A program made the position numbers and the translations under genes. A stretch of 64,000 nucleotides of DNA from Rhizobium sp. NLR16a. GTDB lineage: Bacteria > Pseudomonadota > Alphaproteobacteria > Rhizobiales > Rhizobiaceae. This document shows, one piece after another, positions 16,537-25,930 of this stretch; position 1 is the stretch's first letter; the number at the start of each line of letters is the position of its first letter. The notes under the pieces were generated by a model. The model ran no database searches. It saw only the letters and a program-made list of their open reading frames with translations, and was not told the DNA's origin. Where the stretch lies: assembly GCF_017948245.1 (NCBI RefSeq), contig NZ_CP072865.1:2753501-2817500 (forward strand), written 5' to 3'.

Positions 16537-17265
16537 ATGACTAAATCACTCGAAGGAAAGATCGCTGCGGTAACCGGCGCAGCTTCCGGTATCGGGCTGG
16601 CGACGACCCGTGCCCTGGTCGACGCCGGCGCCAAGGTCGTGATGGTCGACTACAACAGACAGGCGCTGGAAACATACGCTGCCGAGTTCGGCGACGCCGT
16701 AGTCATGCAGGTCACCGATCTTCTGGACGCCGCAAGTTGCGCGGCCATGGTGCCGGAAATCCTGGCAAAGGTCGATCATCTCGACATCCTGCACTGCAAT
16801 GCAGGGTCCTACATTGGCGGGGATCTTATCGATACCGATACCGCGACAATTGATCGGATGCTGAATCTCAACGTGAACGCCGTCATGAAGAACGTCCGCG
16901 ACATCGCTCCGCATATGATCGAGCGCGGGACCGGGGACATTTTGGTGACTTGCTCCGTAGCCGGCCATGCGCCGATCCAGTGGGAGCCGGTTTATTCCAG
17001 CTCCAAATGGGCGATTACCAGTTTCGTCCAGATCATGCGCCGGCAGTTGAAGAACCACGGCATCAGGGTCAGCCAGGTCTCGCCCGGCCCGGTCGTTTCC
17101 GCTCTGCTGGCCGATTGGCCCGCGGAAAACCTCGAGAAGGCAAAAGCCAGTGGGAGTCTTATCGAGCCCTCGGAGGTCTCCGATGCCATCATCTTCATGC
17201 TGACCCGCCCGCGAAACGTCACGATCCGGGACATGATTGTCTTGCCGACCAATTTCGACGTGTAG
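16537..17265 (+). CDS. SDR dehydrogenase resembling ribitol 2-dehydrogenase
   Basis: 242 residues starting MTKSLEGKIAAVTGAASGIG, NAD motif TGAASGIG. CNAGSYIGG, WEPVYSSSKWAI (active-site Tyr and Lys) and VSPGPVVSALLADWP align with Klebsiella/E. coli ribitol dehydrogenase, which oxidises ribitol to D-ribulose and also acts on L-arabitol-type polyols. The ending VTIRDMIVLPTNFDV is characteristic. Last gene of the polyol operon; no kinase follows, so the ketose must be phosphorylated by an enzyme encoded elsewhere. Confidence 0.83.
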   Translation: MTKSLEGKIAAVTGAASGIGLATTRALVDAGAKVVMVDYNRQALETYAAEFGDAVVMQVTDLLDAASCAAMVPEILAKVDHLDILHCNAGSYIGGDLIDTDTATIDRMLNLNVNAVMKNVRDIAPHMIERGTGDILVTCSVAGHAPIQWEPVYSSSKWAITSFVQIMRRQLKNHGIRVSQVSPGPVVSALLADWPAENLEKAKASGSLIEPSEVSDAIIFMLTRPRNVTIRDMIVLPTNFDV

Positions 17266-17446
17266 GTATAGCTGCAGTGTTTTCCTCCGCTGGTGTCATG
17301 TTGCTCTCGATTACCTCAGTGATCTCCACCCGGCTCTTCAGGGCGTGTCTCGTCAATAGCGTGAACAATCCGGCGAAAAGGATTCTTGTGACCCTAATCA
17401 GAACGTCGAGCGCATGGCCGACGGCATTAGCCGGGACACCTCAAAT

Positions 17447-17794
17447 CTAAAAGCCGGCGGTCTCGCGCACCTCGATCGCCCCCATCCGAGCGAGCGGGTC
17501 CCGCACCGCGATCTCCATTACCTCCGCAAGGTTCTTCGCTTCGATGAGCAGGAAGCCACCCAGATGCTCCTTGGTCTCTGCGAAGGGCCCGTCGGTCCAA
17601 CTTGCCTTGCCGGCCCGAACCCGCAATGTCTTTGCGGTCTTTGGGTCGGCAAGAGCATTGGAGGCGATATAGTGGCCTGATCGTCGGAGTTCTTCATTGG
17701 AAGCCAAGGACTCCCGGTCGATCTCGGCCCATTCCTCCTTGCTGGCGGCATCAGCAAGTGTTTGATCGATGTAGAAGAGACAAAGGTAGCGCAT
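17447..17794 (-). CDS. YciI-like (YCII/DGPF) family protein
   Basis: 115 residues: MRYLCLFYID start, the signature DGPFAETKEHLGGFLLIEA, then the AxxxAxxDP pattern. It has the small ferredoxin-like YCII fold, often found beside ECF sigma factors; no activity is firmly known. The ATG at 17794 was taken because GGAGGAACCG precedes it. It stands alone here, on the opposite strand to the polyol operon and 180 bases beyond its end; those 180 bases hold nothing I can identify. Confidence 0.82.
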   Translation of the reverse strand: MRYLCLFYIDQTLADAASKEEWAEIDRESLASNEELRRSGHYIASNALADPKTAKTLRVRAGKASWTDGPFAETKEHLGGFLLIEAKNLAEVMEIAVRDPLARMGAIEVRETAGF

Positions 17795-18009
17795 CGGTTC
17801 CTCCATGGTGCTGCCGATCTGGTCGCATTTGGATACCGCGAATCGACAAAGAGCAAAAAAATGCTGCCAGTTGCGCTTTCCGGTGAGAGCGGCTTGCTGC
17901 TCTGCGTGACCGGTGCCTCACAGTGCCGAAGAAGAGGATACATGAGAACGGCCGCATGCCGTCTCGCCGGCACTTTCACGCGCCGACTACCGGAAGAGGG
18001 GCGACGGCG

Positions 18010-18270
18010 TCAGACATCGTGGACGGATTCTGGTTCCAGCACTCTGATCGTCTGGGTGGAGAGGTCATTCTCCGATCTTTCCAGTGGAGACTCTGGGGGC
18101 GCCAATCCGATGTCACGGAGCAGCCGAGAGTCAAACCGCGAGAGTTCGCTCAAGCTCCGACGGTACCTTCGCTGATGTTCCAGCAGCATCCAAACGGCTT
18201 GCAAAGTGCCCACCGCACTGAAGCGCGGCGACTGTAGTTCGACTTGCTCGGAATACATAGTGGCAGCCAT
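18010..18270 (-). CDS. DUF1127 family small protein
   Basis: 86 residues with the DUF1127 signature: arginine-rich helix (LLEHQRRYRRSLSELSRFDSRLLRDIGL) at the centre, RLLRDIGL being diagnostic. Alphaproteobacterial members bind RNA and influence small-RNA turnover and phosphate or stress responses; this one has a longer N- and C-terminal tail than the 40-50-residue forms. ATG at 18270 lies eight bases after AAAGGAGAG, a strong site. No operon partner. Confidence 0.78.
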   Translation of the reverse strand: MAATMYSEQVELQSPRFSAVGTLQAVWMLLEHQRRYRRSLSELSRFDSRLLRDIGLAPPESPLERSENDLSTQTIRVLEPESVHDV

Positions 18271-18851
18271 ACTTGTCTCTCCTTTGACTGGCTCACGGCG
18301 CTCCGTCTTAATCGAACAGGATCGGCCGAAATCGACACGCTGGGTCAGGAGCTTGATCCGAGCGGGCGACAAGACGGTGTGCGGGCGTGGCTTGATGAGT
18401 GATACGATCTTGAGGGAATAGCGCCGGCCGACCGGCAGGACTTTGTGAAGGTGCTTTTCATCATGAAGGCAGCGGGCTTACTCACGGTGGGTTTTGTCGA
18501 AACTTCACGCCAAACGATATTCCGGCTGGCCTCACCATCGAGGGCGCTGCCTTAGAAGCAATGACATTGCTGGATTGGCCCAATTACATGATGAGCCCTT
18601 GCACGTGCTCGACGAGCCGGCCGAGCCCGTGTCATTTTCACGCAGGCCGCCCTGGATCGGGGACCTTGCGGAAAGGGCTCGCCGCACCGATATCGGCCGC
18701 GACGCTTCATCAGGTCCATCCCGTGCCGAAGCCATCCAGCGATCTTGCCCCCTGCAACAGAAGCGGTTGTCAAAGGCGGCGCAAAGGTCTAACGGCTGCG
18801 CCGGCAAGAAGGCGCCTGCAAGAAAAGCCTCGTCAAGAAGAAGAAAGAGAC
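18271..18851. other. Intergenic stretch without a supported gene
   Basis: 581 bases. The left part is the 5' leader of the DUF1127 gene (AAAGGAGAG at its edge). A 30-codon ORF at 18463-18555 has a weak AAGG site and no recognisable product. The right end is A/G-rich (AAGAAGAAGAAAGAGAC) and serves as the ribosome site of the cupin gene. No terminator, repeat or RNA gene seen. Confidence 0.5.
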
Positions 18852-19313
18852 ATGATGTCCAACTCGTTTGTGAAATTACCTGCCGAAAACACGAAGCGAT
18901 ATTTCGTGCTCGGCGACCGGATCGAGCGGCGGCTTCGGCTCCGCGGAACCTGGTTCAACATTTTCGACGTCACCGTGCCATCAGGCAGCCGGACGCCTAG
19001 ACATGCGCATGCAAGCCCGGAAGTCTTCCGCATTCTCGAGGGCCGTTTGACGATCTGGCGGCTGACCGACAGCGGCCCTGAAGAGATCGAAGCAGGTGCT
19101 GGCGACATCGTCACGATTCCGCCTTTCGTGGTGCACGGCTATGCAAACCGCGGGACCGTCCCCGCAGTCTTTTCGGCCATCGTCGATCGGGAGATGGCTG
19201 AGTTCATCGAAGCGGAAGGCACGAGCGAGCCGCTCAAGGCCCCCTCGCCTGAGACCATCGCCCGGATGACGGCCACTGCCAATGCTTATGGGATCACCAT
19301 TCTGGCGGCGTGA
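18852..19313 (+). CDS. Cupin-domain protein
   Basis: 153 residues. The double-stranded beta-helix metal site is visible as motif 1 (TPRHAHASPEVFRILEGRLTIW) and motif 2 (GDIVTIPPFVVHGYANRG). The residues RHAHA, E and VVH supply the His/His/Glu/His ligands. Single-domain cupins act as isomerases, dioxygenases or ligand sensors; no substrate can be assigned. ATG at 18852 or 18855. Isolated on the plus strand. Confidence 0.78.
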   Translation: MMSNSFVKLPAENTKRYFVLGDRIERRLRLRGTWFNIFDVTVPSGSRTPRHAHASPEVFRILEGRLTIWRLTDSGPEEIEAGAGDIVTIPPFVVHGYANRGTVPAVFSAIVDREMAEFIEAEGTSEPLKAPSPETIARMTATANAYGITILAA

Positions 19314-19721
19314 CATTCGCGCGCGTGATGCCGGAGCGTTCGGCTCGGCATCACGCATGAATGCGAATTTCCCTGAAACTCCCAGCAAGAAGGCATCCTT
19401 GTCGCCGTTTTTCGAAACTGTCACATCAAGGCGCTATAAGGAATTCGCCCAGCGCCTCTTGCGCCGGGCCTGTTTCACCGCCAAAATTGCGCCATGCCTG
19501 ATAGCGACCCATCCAGTACACGCTCCGCCCGCTCAAACCGGAAAGCCGCCGCAGAAGATGCTGGCGCCTGTCGTAGACAGTGTGACGAAGTCTGCCTGGC
19601 CTTGCATCCAGCCGAGCTCACAGAAAGCTTTGCCGATGGGTGATGCGCATATATAGCGTCTCTGCGAAGCTTCCGCCGCCTCGCCTTATGCGGCATCAAA
19701 ACCTCAACGAATAGGGTCCCT
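19314..19721. other. Intergenic stretch before the CorC gene
   Basis: 408 bases with no supported reading frame. Its right-hand half holds a candidate promoter (19630-19657) for the CorC/HlyC gene. Nothing else recognised. Confidence 0.45.
19630..19657 (+). promoter_or_regulatory. Candidate sigma-70 promoter of the CorC/HlyC gene
   Basis: TTGCCG (19630-19635), 16-base spacer, TATAGC (19652-19657), about 65 bases upstream of the GTG start. A fair consensus match for the alphaproteobacterial housekeeping sigma factor. Confidence 0.4.
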
Positions 19722-21002
19722 GTGTTTCTGGAAATTGGAATTGTGGCGTTTCTCACCATCTTGAATGGTGTGCTCGCCATGTCTGAGCTCGCCGTCGTGT
19801 CTTCTCGAACGGCCCGCCTGAAGGTTCTCTCCGAAAATGGGAGCAAAGGTGCAGCTCAAGCCATCAAACTTGCCGAAAACCCCGGTCGCTTTCTCTCCAC
19901 GGTTCAGATCGGCATCACGCTTGTCGGTGTTCTCTCCGGCGCTTTCTCAGGCGCAACACTCGGCGGTCGCCTGACGACATGGCTGGAGGCGCAGGGGATG
20001 TCATCGACGGCTGCCGACGCCATCGGCGTCGGTTTCGTCGTCGTGGCCATCACCTATCTTTCCCTGATCGTCGGCGAACTTGTTCCAAAGCAGATCGCAT
20101 TGCGGGAACCCGAAGCGGTTGCGGCGAGGGTCGCACCCGCCATGGCGCTGCTTTCAAAGATTGCGCTGCCTCTCGTCTGGCTTCTGAACGCCTCGGGAAA
20201 TCTTGTGCTCAAGCTGCTGGGCCAGACAGGAAAAGTGGGCGACAACGTCTCTGACGAAGAGATCAAGACGGTTCTGGCCGAGGCGCAATCGGCGGGCGTC
20301 ATCGAAAGCGAGGAGTCCGCGATGATCTCGGGCGTCATGCGGCTGGCGGACCGCACCGCCCGGGCGCTGATGACGCCGCGACGGGACGTCGAAATTATCG
20401 ATATCGACGACAGCCTCGATGAAATCCGGGCGCAGCTGCACCGGACGAAGCGGTCTCGACTGCCGGTTCGCAAAGGCAGTTCGGACGAGGTGATCGGCAT
20501 CCTTCCGGTGAAGGACTTCTACGATTCGATGTCCGAACACGGCAGCGCCGATATCAAGGCTCTGACGCAGGACGTCCCGGTCGTTTCAGACCTTGCAACC
20601 GCGACCAGCGTGATTGAGGCGATCAGGAAATCGCCTGTTCACATGGTGCTGGTGTTTGACGAATACGGCCATTTCGAAGGGATTGTCTCGTCCGGCGACA
20701 TTCTGGAAGCGATCATGGGCGCGCTCCAGGAGGGGCCGGTCGAGGAGCAGGCGATCGCTCGCAGAGACGATGGTTCCTATCTCGTCTCCGGCTGGGCGCC
20801 GATCGATGAATTCGCCGAGTTCCTGAACCTCAAGCTCGACGACGATCTCGAATATCAGACCGTGGCCGGCCTGGTGTTGGAGGAGCTGAAACATCTGCCG
20901 GAATTGGGGGAGAGCTTCACAAGGGATGGGTGGCGCTTCGAGGTCGTCGATCTCGACGGCAGGCGCGTGGACAAGATCCTTGTGTCTGAAGTTCGCGACT
21001 GA
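19722..21002 (+). CDS. CNNM/CBS/CorC family membrane protein (hemolysin-like)
   Basis: 426 residues. Residues 1-190 form a CNNM (DUF21) domain with three to four spans ([32 protein letters not shown]). Residues ~205-330 are a CBS pair ([39 protein letters not shown]), and the last 80 are a CorC/HlyC domain ([30 protein letters not shown]). Family members are linked to Mg/Co export and acid or salt tolerance rather than haemolysis. The start is GTG; AGGG lies just upstream. Transcribed with, but not obviously tied to, the methyltransferase that follows. Confidence 0.9.
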   Translation: MFLEIGIVAFLTILNGVLAMSELAVVSSRTARLKVLSENGSKGAAQAIKLAENPGRFLSTVQIGITLVGVLSGAFSGATLGGRLTTWLEAQGMSSTAADAIGVGFVVVAITYLSLIVGELVPKQIALREPEAVAARVAPAMALLSKIALPLVWLLNASGNLVLKLLGQTGKVGDNVSDEEIKTVLAEAQSAGVIESEESAMISGVMRLADRTARALMTPRRDVEIIDIDDSLDEIRAQLHRTKRSRLPVRKGSSDEVIGILPVKDFYDSMSEHGSADIKALTQDVPVVSDLATATSVIEAIRKSPVHMVLVFDEYGHFEGIVSSGDILEAIMGALQEGPVEEQAIARRDDGSYLVSGWAPIDEFAEFLNLKLDDDLEYQTVAGLVLEELKHLPELGESFTRDGWRFEVVDLDGRRVDKILVSEVRD

Positions 21003-21076
21003 GCTCGACGGGCGCAACAACGACACGATTCGCATCCGCCACAGGAAGAAGTGGCCCGACATCAGGAGGTATCGCC

Positions 21077-21847
21077 ATGGCATGGTCCGCCAGCCAGTAT
21101 GTGAAGTTCGAGGACGAGCGCACGCGGCCGGCGCGCGATCTTCTGGCGCAGGTGCCGCTGCAGAACCTTCGCCGCGCCGTCGACCTCGGCTGCGGGCCGG
21201 GCAATTCGACCGAACTCATCATCAAGCGTTATGGGGCTGCCGGCGTCTCCGGCCTCGACAGCGACATCAACATGCTGGAGACGGCCCGCAAGCGGCTTCC
21301 CGGCACCGCCTTCGTCGAGGCGGATCTTGGCAGCTGGCAGCCGACGGAGCCCGCCGACCTGCTCTTTGCCAATGCCGTCTTCCAGTGGCTGCCCGATCAC
21401 CTCGACATTTTCGAGCGGCTGATGGACGGGCTTGCCGAAGGCGGCGTTCTTGCCGTGCAGATGCCCGACAATCTCGGTGAACCCTCACATCTGGCGATGG
21501 AAGAAACTGCCCATGGCGGCCCCTGGAAAGTTGCATTCGAGGCAAAGAGCGTGCGCCGCAGGCCCCTGCCCGCGCCGTCGGCCTATTACAACAGGCTGAT
21601 CGCCAAGGCCTCGCGCGTCGATATCTGGCACACCATCTACAATCACCCGATGGCCGATGCGGCAGCGATCGTCGAATGGGTCAAGGGAACCGGGCTGATG
21701 CCCTATCTCGCCCGTGCCGGCGCAGAGCATCGCGAGGCATTCCTCGCCGATTACCTCGCGCGGGTCGAACAAACCCATCCTAAGCTGGCGGACGGGCGGG
21801 TGCTGCTCAGATTTCCACGGCTTTTCATGGTGGCGGTGAAGAAATGA
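21077..21847 (+). CDS. tam: Trans-aconitate 2-methyltransferase
   Basis: 256 residues, the usual Tam length. Start [19 protein letters not shown] is diagnostic; the SAM motif is [10 protein letters not shown] (39-48), followed by GLDSDINML and [12 protein letters not shown]. It methylates trans-aconitate, a spontaneous by-product of the citrate cycle that inhibits aconitase, in the cytoplasm. ATG follows AGGAGGTATCGCC, a strong ribosome site. Confidence 0.92.
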   Translation: MAWSASQYVKFEDERTRPARDLLAQVPLQNLRRAVDLGCGPGNSTELIIKRYGAAGVSGLDSDINMLETARKRLPGTAFVEADLGSWQPTEPADLLFANAVFQWLPDHLDIFERLMDGLAEGGVLAVQMPDNLGEPSHLAMEETAHGGPWKVAFEAKSVRRRPLPAPSAYYNRLIAKASRVDIWHTIYNHPMADAAAIVEWVKGTGLMPYLARAGAEHREAFLADYLARVEQTHPKLADGRVLLRFPRLFMVAVKK

Positions 21848-21972
21848 CCGGCTGCGCCCGGCATGCTCTTCGCACTCTTGCGCTCACAGTCCGCAGGGAT
21901 TGCACATGAGGTTCCGGCGTCGGTGGATCTGTCGTTGCCCCGAAACCGCTGCACATTTCCGAATGACGTGCT

Positions 21973-23010
21973 TTATTTAACGGCGGCCAGCCCGCCAGCC
22001 AGCAGCGCGTCCAGTTGGGCGAGTTCGGCTGCAGTCAGGCTGATCCCTTCAGCTTCCGATTTCATGCGCGCGGCGAAGCGGCGCTGCGATGGCAGCCGAG
22101 CGCCTTGTCCGACGATCGTTTCGAAGAGGATTTCGGCGCGCGCGAACGGATCGCCGGGGCGGCCCCTGGCGAAGGTTTCGGGTGACATTGCAATGATCAG
22201 TTCGCCATGGAACGGCGCCAAGGTCGTCGTTCCGAGATAGTCTAGAACCTCGGGGCTGGTAAGATCGCCGATCATGATGCCGGCGAGCAGCTCTATCATG
22301 GTGGCGATGGCGGACCCCTTGTGGCCGCCAAAAGGCATCATTGCGCCTTCGAGCGCGGCAACCGGGTCAGTGGTGGGATTGCCGGCAGCGTCGATCGCCC
22401 AACCTTCCGGCAGTTGCTTGCCAGCGCGGCGGTGCAGTTCAATCTCACCGCGCGCCGCCACCGACGTGGCAAAATCGAACACGTAGGGCGGTTGGTCTTT
22501 GCGAGGCCAGCCGAAGGCGAATGGATTGGTACCGAGCAGAGGCTTGCTGCCTCCGGATGGGGCAACCGTCGCATAGCTCGGGCACATCACCAATGCTGCA
22601 AGGCCGTGCGCGGTCAGTGCCTCGACCTCGGGCCATAGGGCCGAGAAGTGCGAGCAATCGTTGATGACCATGGCGGCGATACCAAGCCGCCTGGCGCGTT
22701 CCGCGAGTACGGGTACGCCAAGTTCAAACGCCGCACTGGCGAAACCGCCCTGCGCGTCGACCCTGACGATCGCGCTGCCGTCATCCCGCGCAAGGACAGG
22801 AGCGGCATCGGGCTTCACCTTGCCCGCCTTCACCGTGCGCAACGCCCCCTCGATGCGGTAAATTCCGTGCGATTTGCAGGCATCGCGCTCGCCGGCCACG
22901 ATGACATGGCCCAAAGCCGCCGCCTGCACCTTGTTCAATCCTGCGCGCTCGAAGATCGCAACGATTCGATTTTGCAGGGCTTCGATGCTCATCGTAACGG
23001 CTTCAGTCAC
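21973..23010 (-). CDS. Ldh-family (malate/lactate/piperideine-2-carboxylate type) NAD(P) oxidoreductase
   Basis: 345 residues of the type-2 malate/L-lactate dehydrogenase family, which includes YlbC, ComC and delta1-piperideine-2-carboxylate reductase. Family marks: CKSHGIYRI near the N-terminus, INDCSHFSALWP, KPLLGTNPFAFGWPR and PFGGHKGSAIATMIELL. It reduces 2-oxo or cyclic imino acids, or oxidises 2-hydroxy acids. I prefer the GTG at 23010, which overlaps the preceding gene's stop (GTGA) and has GGAG six bases upstream; an ATG at 23022 also exists. Last gene of the minus-strand importer/ureohydrolase set. Confidence 0.85.
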   Translation of the reverse strand: MTEAVTMSIEALQNRIVAIFERAGLNKVQAAALGHVIVAGERDACKSHGIYRIEGALRTVKAGKVKPDAAPVLARDDGSAIVRVDAQGGFASAAFELGVPVLAERARRLGIAAMVINDCSHFSALWPEVEALTAHGLAALVMCPSYATVAPSGGSKPLLGTNPFAFGWPRKDQPPYVFDFATSVAARGEIELHRRAGKQLPEGWAIDAAGNPTTDPVAALEGAMMPFGGHKGSAIATMIELLAGIMIGDLTSPEVLDYLGTTTLAPFHGELIIAMSPETFARGRPGDPFARAEILFETIVGQGARLPSQRRFAARMKSEAEGISLTAAELAQLDALLAGGLAAVK

Positions 23011-24203
23011 GCAATTCTCCATCCGAGATCAAGTTCTTTCGCCGCCCCGCCTTTCGGCCGCCACCGGCTCGCTGGCAAGTCTTCGACCGTCCTGCAGCCC
23101 AGTTGCGCCATCGTTGCCGTCAGTTCGGCTTTCAGGACGTTCATCAAATGATCGCCGCCGCGACGCCCGATGGCGGCGGAAGCAAACAGGAATGGGCGGC
23201 CGATCAGGACAAAATCGGCGCCGAGCGCCAGCATCCGGGCGATATCGAGGCCGGAGCGCACACCGCCGTCTGCGAGCAGCAGGGTCTTGGGGCCAAGTCG
23301 TGCGCGGATTTCACCGATGACCTCCGCCGCAGACGGCGCGGCGTCGAGTTGCCGTCCCCCATGATTTGAGAGGATCAGACCATCGCCGCCCAAGGACATA
23401 TATTCCTCCGCTTCTTCGGGGTGAAGCACACCCTTGACCAGGATCTTGCCTGGCCACGCGTCTCGGATTTTCTTGAAGCGCTCGCGGGTGACGTGACCCG
23501 TCATCACCCTGCCGACAAATTGGGCCGCTGCGGCAAGGCTCGAGCCCTTCGGGTAGTAAGGCGAGAGATTGGCGAAGTCGGGAACCCCGTTTTGCAGAAT
23601 GCCCATTGCCCATGACGGCCGCATCGCCACCTGCGTGATCGTTGAAAAGTCAAAGACCGGCGGAATGGTCAAACCATTGCGGATGTCGCGCTCGCGCCGG
23701 GCGGACGCTGGAATGTCGACAGTCACGACAAGAACGTCGTAGCCCGCTCTGCGCGCCCGATCCACCATGTCGTCTTCCATGGCGGGATCGTTCGGTGGAT
23801 AGAACTGGAACCAAGTGTGATGACCGCCTGCAGGACGGATCGTCTCAAGCGAGGTGTTGGCGAAAGTGCTCAGGATATAGGGAAGGTTATGCTGCCTGGC
23901 AGCCTGTGCGAGCGGCAGCTCGGACCCGGGCCACAGGAGGCCGGCCAGCCCAAGCGGCGCGACGGCAAATGGCGCGTCGAAACGATGGCCGAACAGGCTT
24001 GCGCCAGTATCGGGCTCGTCGGCGTCGGCGAGGTAGCTCGGCATAAGCACCACCTCTTCCAGGGCCGCCAGATTGCGCCGCACGGAAGCTTCGCGCCCGA
24101 GTCCGCCGACGAGGTAGTCCCAGGCGAAACGCGGCATGCGTCTTTGCGCGGCCTTTTTCATGTCGGCGACGCAGGGAAAACGTCGTTCTAGCGCTAGGTC
24201 CAT
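23007..24203 (-). CDS. FMN-dependent alpha-hydroxy-acid oxidase/dehydrogenase (LldD-like)
   Basis: 398 residues, the length of LldD/glycolate oxidase family enzymes. FMN and substrate residues are visible: YILSTFANTSLE, WFQFYPPN, LVKGVLHPEEAEEY, the catalytic His-Gly-Gly-Arg in LSNHGGRQLD, and LLADGGVRSGLDIARML. It oxidises an L-2-hydroxy acid to the 2-oxo acid. The next gene, overlapping by four bases, is an Ldh-family reductase acting on the same type of carbon, so the two probably handle one substrate in sequence. The substrate is not necessarily lactate. Confidence 0.87.
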   Translation of the reverse strand: MDLALERRFPCVADMKKAAQRRMPRFAWDYLVGGLGREASVRRNLAALEEVVLMPSYLADADEPDTGASLFGHRFDAPFAVAPLGLAGLLWPGSELPLAQAARQHNLPYILSTFANTSLETIRPAGGHHTWFQFYPPNDPAMEDDMVDRARRAGYDVLVVTVDIPASARRERDIRNGLTIPPVFDFSTITQVAMRPSWAMGILQNGVPDFANLSPYYPKGSSLAAAAQFVGRVMTGHVTRERFKKIRDAWPGKILVKGVLHPEEAEEYMSLGGDGLILSNHGGRQLDAAPSAAEVIGEIRARLGPKTLLLADGGVRSGLDIARMLALGADFVLIGRPFLFASAAIGRRGGDHLMNVLKAELTATMAQLGCRTVEDLPASRWRPKGGAAKELDLGWRIA

Positions 24204-24278
24204 CTCGGGTGCTTCGATGTTCAGGAGGAAGGAACGGCTGATCGTCCTGGCGTTCCCTGGCGGGACTGGTTGCTTCGA

Positions 24279-25076
24279 TCAGGGCTCGTTGGACGTCATC
24301 GCGCCAAGCAGTTTCGGCAGGTCGCCGAAGCGCGCGACCAGACTGAAGACAATCGCTGCCGTCGCCACGAACAGGATCGTCACCGCCGCCATGGTCGGCG
24401 TGTAGCCGTAACGCAGCGAATTGAAGATCTTGATCGGCAGCGTTTCCAGCGTGAAACCGACCGTCATGTAGGCAACGATGTATTCGTTAAGCGACAGAAC
24501 AAAGGCAAACGCGTAGCCCGATACGATGTACGGCGAGATCAGTGGCAGAACGACGGTTCGGAACACCGTGCGGTCGTCGCCTCCCAGGGTCGAGGCGGCC
24601 TCTACCAGCGAGCGGTCGATCGCCGAAAAGCCGAGCGAAATGGTCACCAGCGGCAGCGTGACGAAGAAGATGGCGTGGCCGATCATCGCCGTCCAGGGTT
24701 GCCCGTAGAATCCGGTCGTGGCCCAGAAAGTCAGCAGGCCGAGCGCCGTGATGACCGGTGGCAAGGTAAAGGGCGCCACGCCGAGCAACTGGAAGATATT
24801 GGCCCAGGGCGCGTAGCGGCGCCAGAGGAACCAGGCGAGCGGCAGGGCGATCAGCACTGCCAGCGCCGCCGACGAGAGCGCCAGCAGAAGCGACGCGATC
24901 AGCGCATTGCGCCATTCCATGTCGAGAAATATCTGACCGTACCAGCCGAGCGAGAAACCTTGCGGCGGGAAGGTGAGGCTCTGCCTTGCGTTGACCGAGA
25001 CGCCGGCGACGACGATCAGCGGCAAAGCGAGAAACAGTCCGACAATCACGAAAAGAACGTTGCGGAGAATGGTCAT
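24279..25076 (-). CDS. ABC transporter permease (PotC-like)
   Basis: 265 residues, six spans beginning ILRNVLFVIVGLFLALPLIVVAGV. The EAA-loop equivalent is VEAASTLGGDDRTVFRTVVLPL and the family end motif is FVLSLNEYIVAYM. It belongs to the spermidine/putrescine-type importer permeases. Overlaps the PotB-like gene by four bases (ATGA), so the two are translationally coupled. Followed 75 bases later by the hydroxy-acid oxidase. Confidence 0.9.
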   Translation of the reverse strand: MTILRNVLFVIVGLFLALPLIVVAGVSVNARQSLTFPPQGFSLGWYGQIFLDMEWRNALIASLLLALSSAALAVLIALPLAWFLWRRYAPWANIFQLLGVAPFTLPPVITALGLLTFWATTGFYGQPWTAMIGHAIFFVTLPLVTISLGFSAIDRSLVEAASTLGGDDRTVFRTVVLPLISPYIVSGYAFAFVLSLNEYIVAYMTVGFTLETLPIKIFNSLRYGYTPTMAAVTILFVATAAIVFSLVARFGDLPKLLGAMTSNEP

Positions 25077-25930
25077 TTGCTCGCCCCTCCGTGGCGGCCA
25101 ACGAGCAAGGTGAGCGCTACAAGGGCCAGTGTGACCAACACCAGGAAAACCGCCATGGCAGCCGCGAAGGGCATATTCGATTGATAGATCGCCTGGTCGG
25201 TAATGTGCACGGAAAGCGTCCAGTGCTGCGGGCGGCCGAGCAGTTGCGGCAACAGATAGGATCCGAGCGCGAAAATGAAGACCATGATCAGCGTGGCGAC
25301 GATCGTATCGCGCAGCGCTGGCACGACAACCGTGAAGAAGGCCTTGACCGGCGAAGCGCCGAGCGTGCGCGCGGCCTCCGAAAGCGTCGGATCAAGCCGC
25401 ACCAGCGCGGGGTAGAGGACCAGGACCGTGTAGGGGAAGGCCTGATAGACCATGCCTGTGACAACGGCCCCGATGCTCGGCGTCAGGGCGACGGCCTGCT
25501 GCATGAGGCCGAGCCATACAAACAGGTTGGTGATGCCGGCCGTGCGCGAAAACAGCGTCGACCAGGCGAAACCGATGATGACCTCAGACAGGGACAGGAT
25601 CGAAAGAAGTGCGACCAACCAGGCCACCTGGGTGCTCCGCTTCATGCGGATCAGCAGATATGTGAAAGGCAGGGCCAGAACGACACAGGTCGCGGCCACC
25701 GCGACCGCGAGGAGCAGGGAAAAGCTGAGCACTCCGCCGAAGAAGGCTGAGAGGAAGCGGACATAATTGTCGAAGACGAAATCCGGCGTGTAGAAGCCGC
25801 CCTGCTGGCGTTTGAAGAAGCTGACGGAAATCATCGTGCCGAAAGGCACGACGAAGAAGACGATCAGCATGATCGCCGGGAAGGCTAGCGGGGCATAGTC
25901 GCCAAGCGTCTGCGGGGCTTCGCGTCTCAT
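25073..25930 (-). CDS. ABC transporter permease (PotB-like)
   Basis: 285 residues with six spans; starts YAPLAFPAIMLIVFFVVPFGTM. EAA loop SEAARTLGASPVKAFFTVVVPAL is near residue 190. It forms the import channel together with the PotC-like subunit and overlaps both neighbours by four bases. Substrate class by family: polyamines or other small cationic or carboxylated molecules. Confidence 0.9.
   Translation of the reverse strand: MRREAPQTLGDYAPLAFPAIMLIVFFVVPFGTMISVSFFKRQQGGFYTPDFVFDNYVRFLSAFFGGVLSFSLLLAVAVAATCVVLALPFTYLLIRMKRSTQVAWLVALLSILSLSEVIIGFAWSTLFSRTAGITNLFVWLGLMQQAVALTPSIGAVVTGMVYQAFPYTVLVLYPALVRLDPTLSEAARTLGASPVKAFFTVVVPALRDTIVATLIMVFIFALGSYLLPQLLGRPQHWTLSVHITDQAIYQSNMPFAAAMAVFLVLVTLALVALTLLVGRHGGASK

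Noticed and set aside
9600..17300. Genomic island carrying the polyol locus
   Set aside because: No integrase, tRNA, direct repeats or sharp composition change visible at the edges; an ordinary operon is the simpler reading.
18494..19000. Possible 168-codon gene before the cupin
   Set aside because: Arg- and Ser-rich translation without ribosome site, overlapping the cupin start; looks like chance openness.
24270..25184. Open frame of 304 codons, plus strand, rich in Arg, Gln and Asp
   Set aside because: Exact antisense of the PotC-like permease; the composition is what complementing membrane codons gives.
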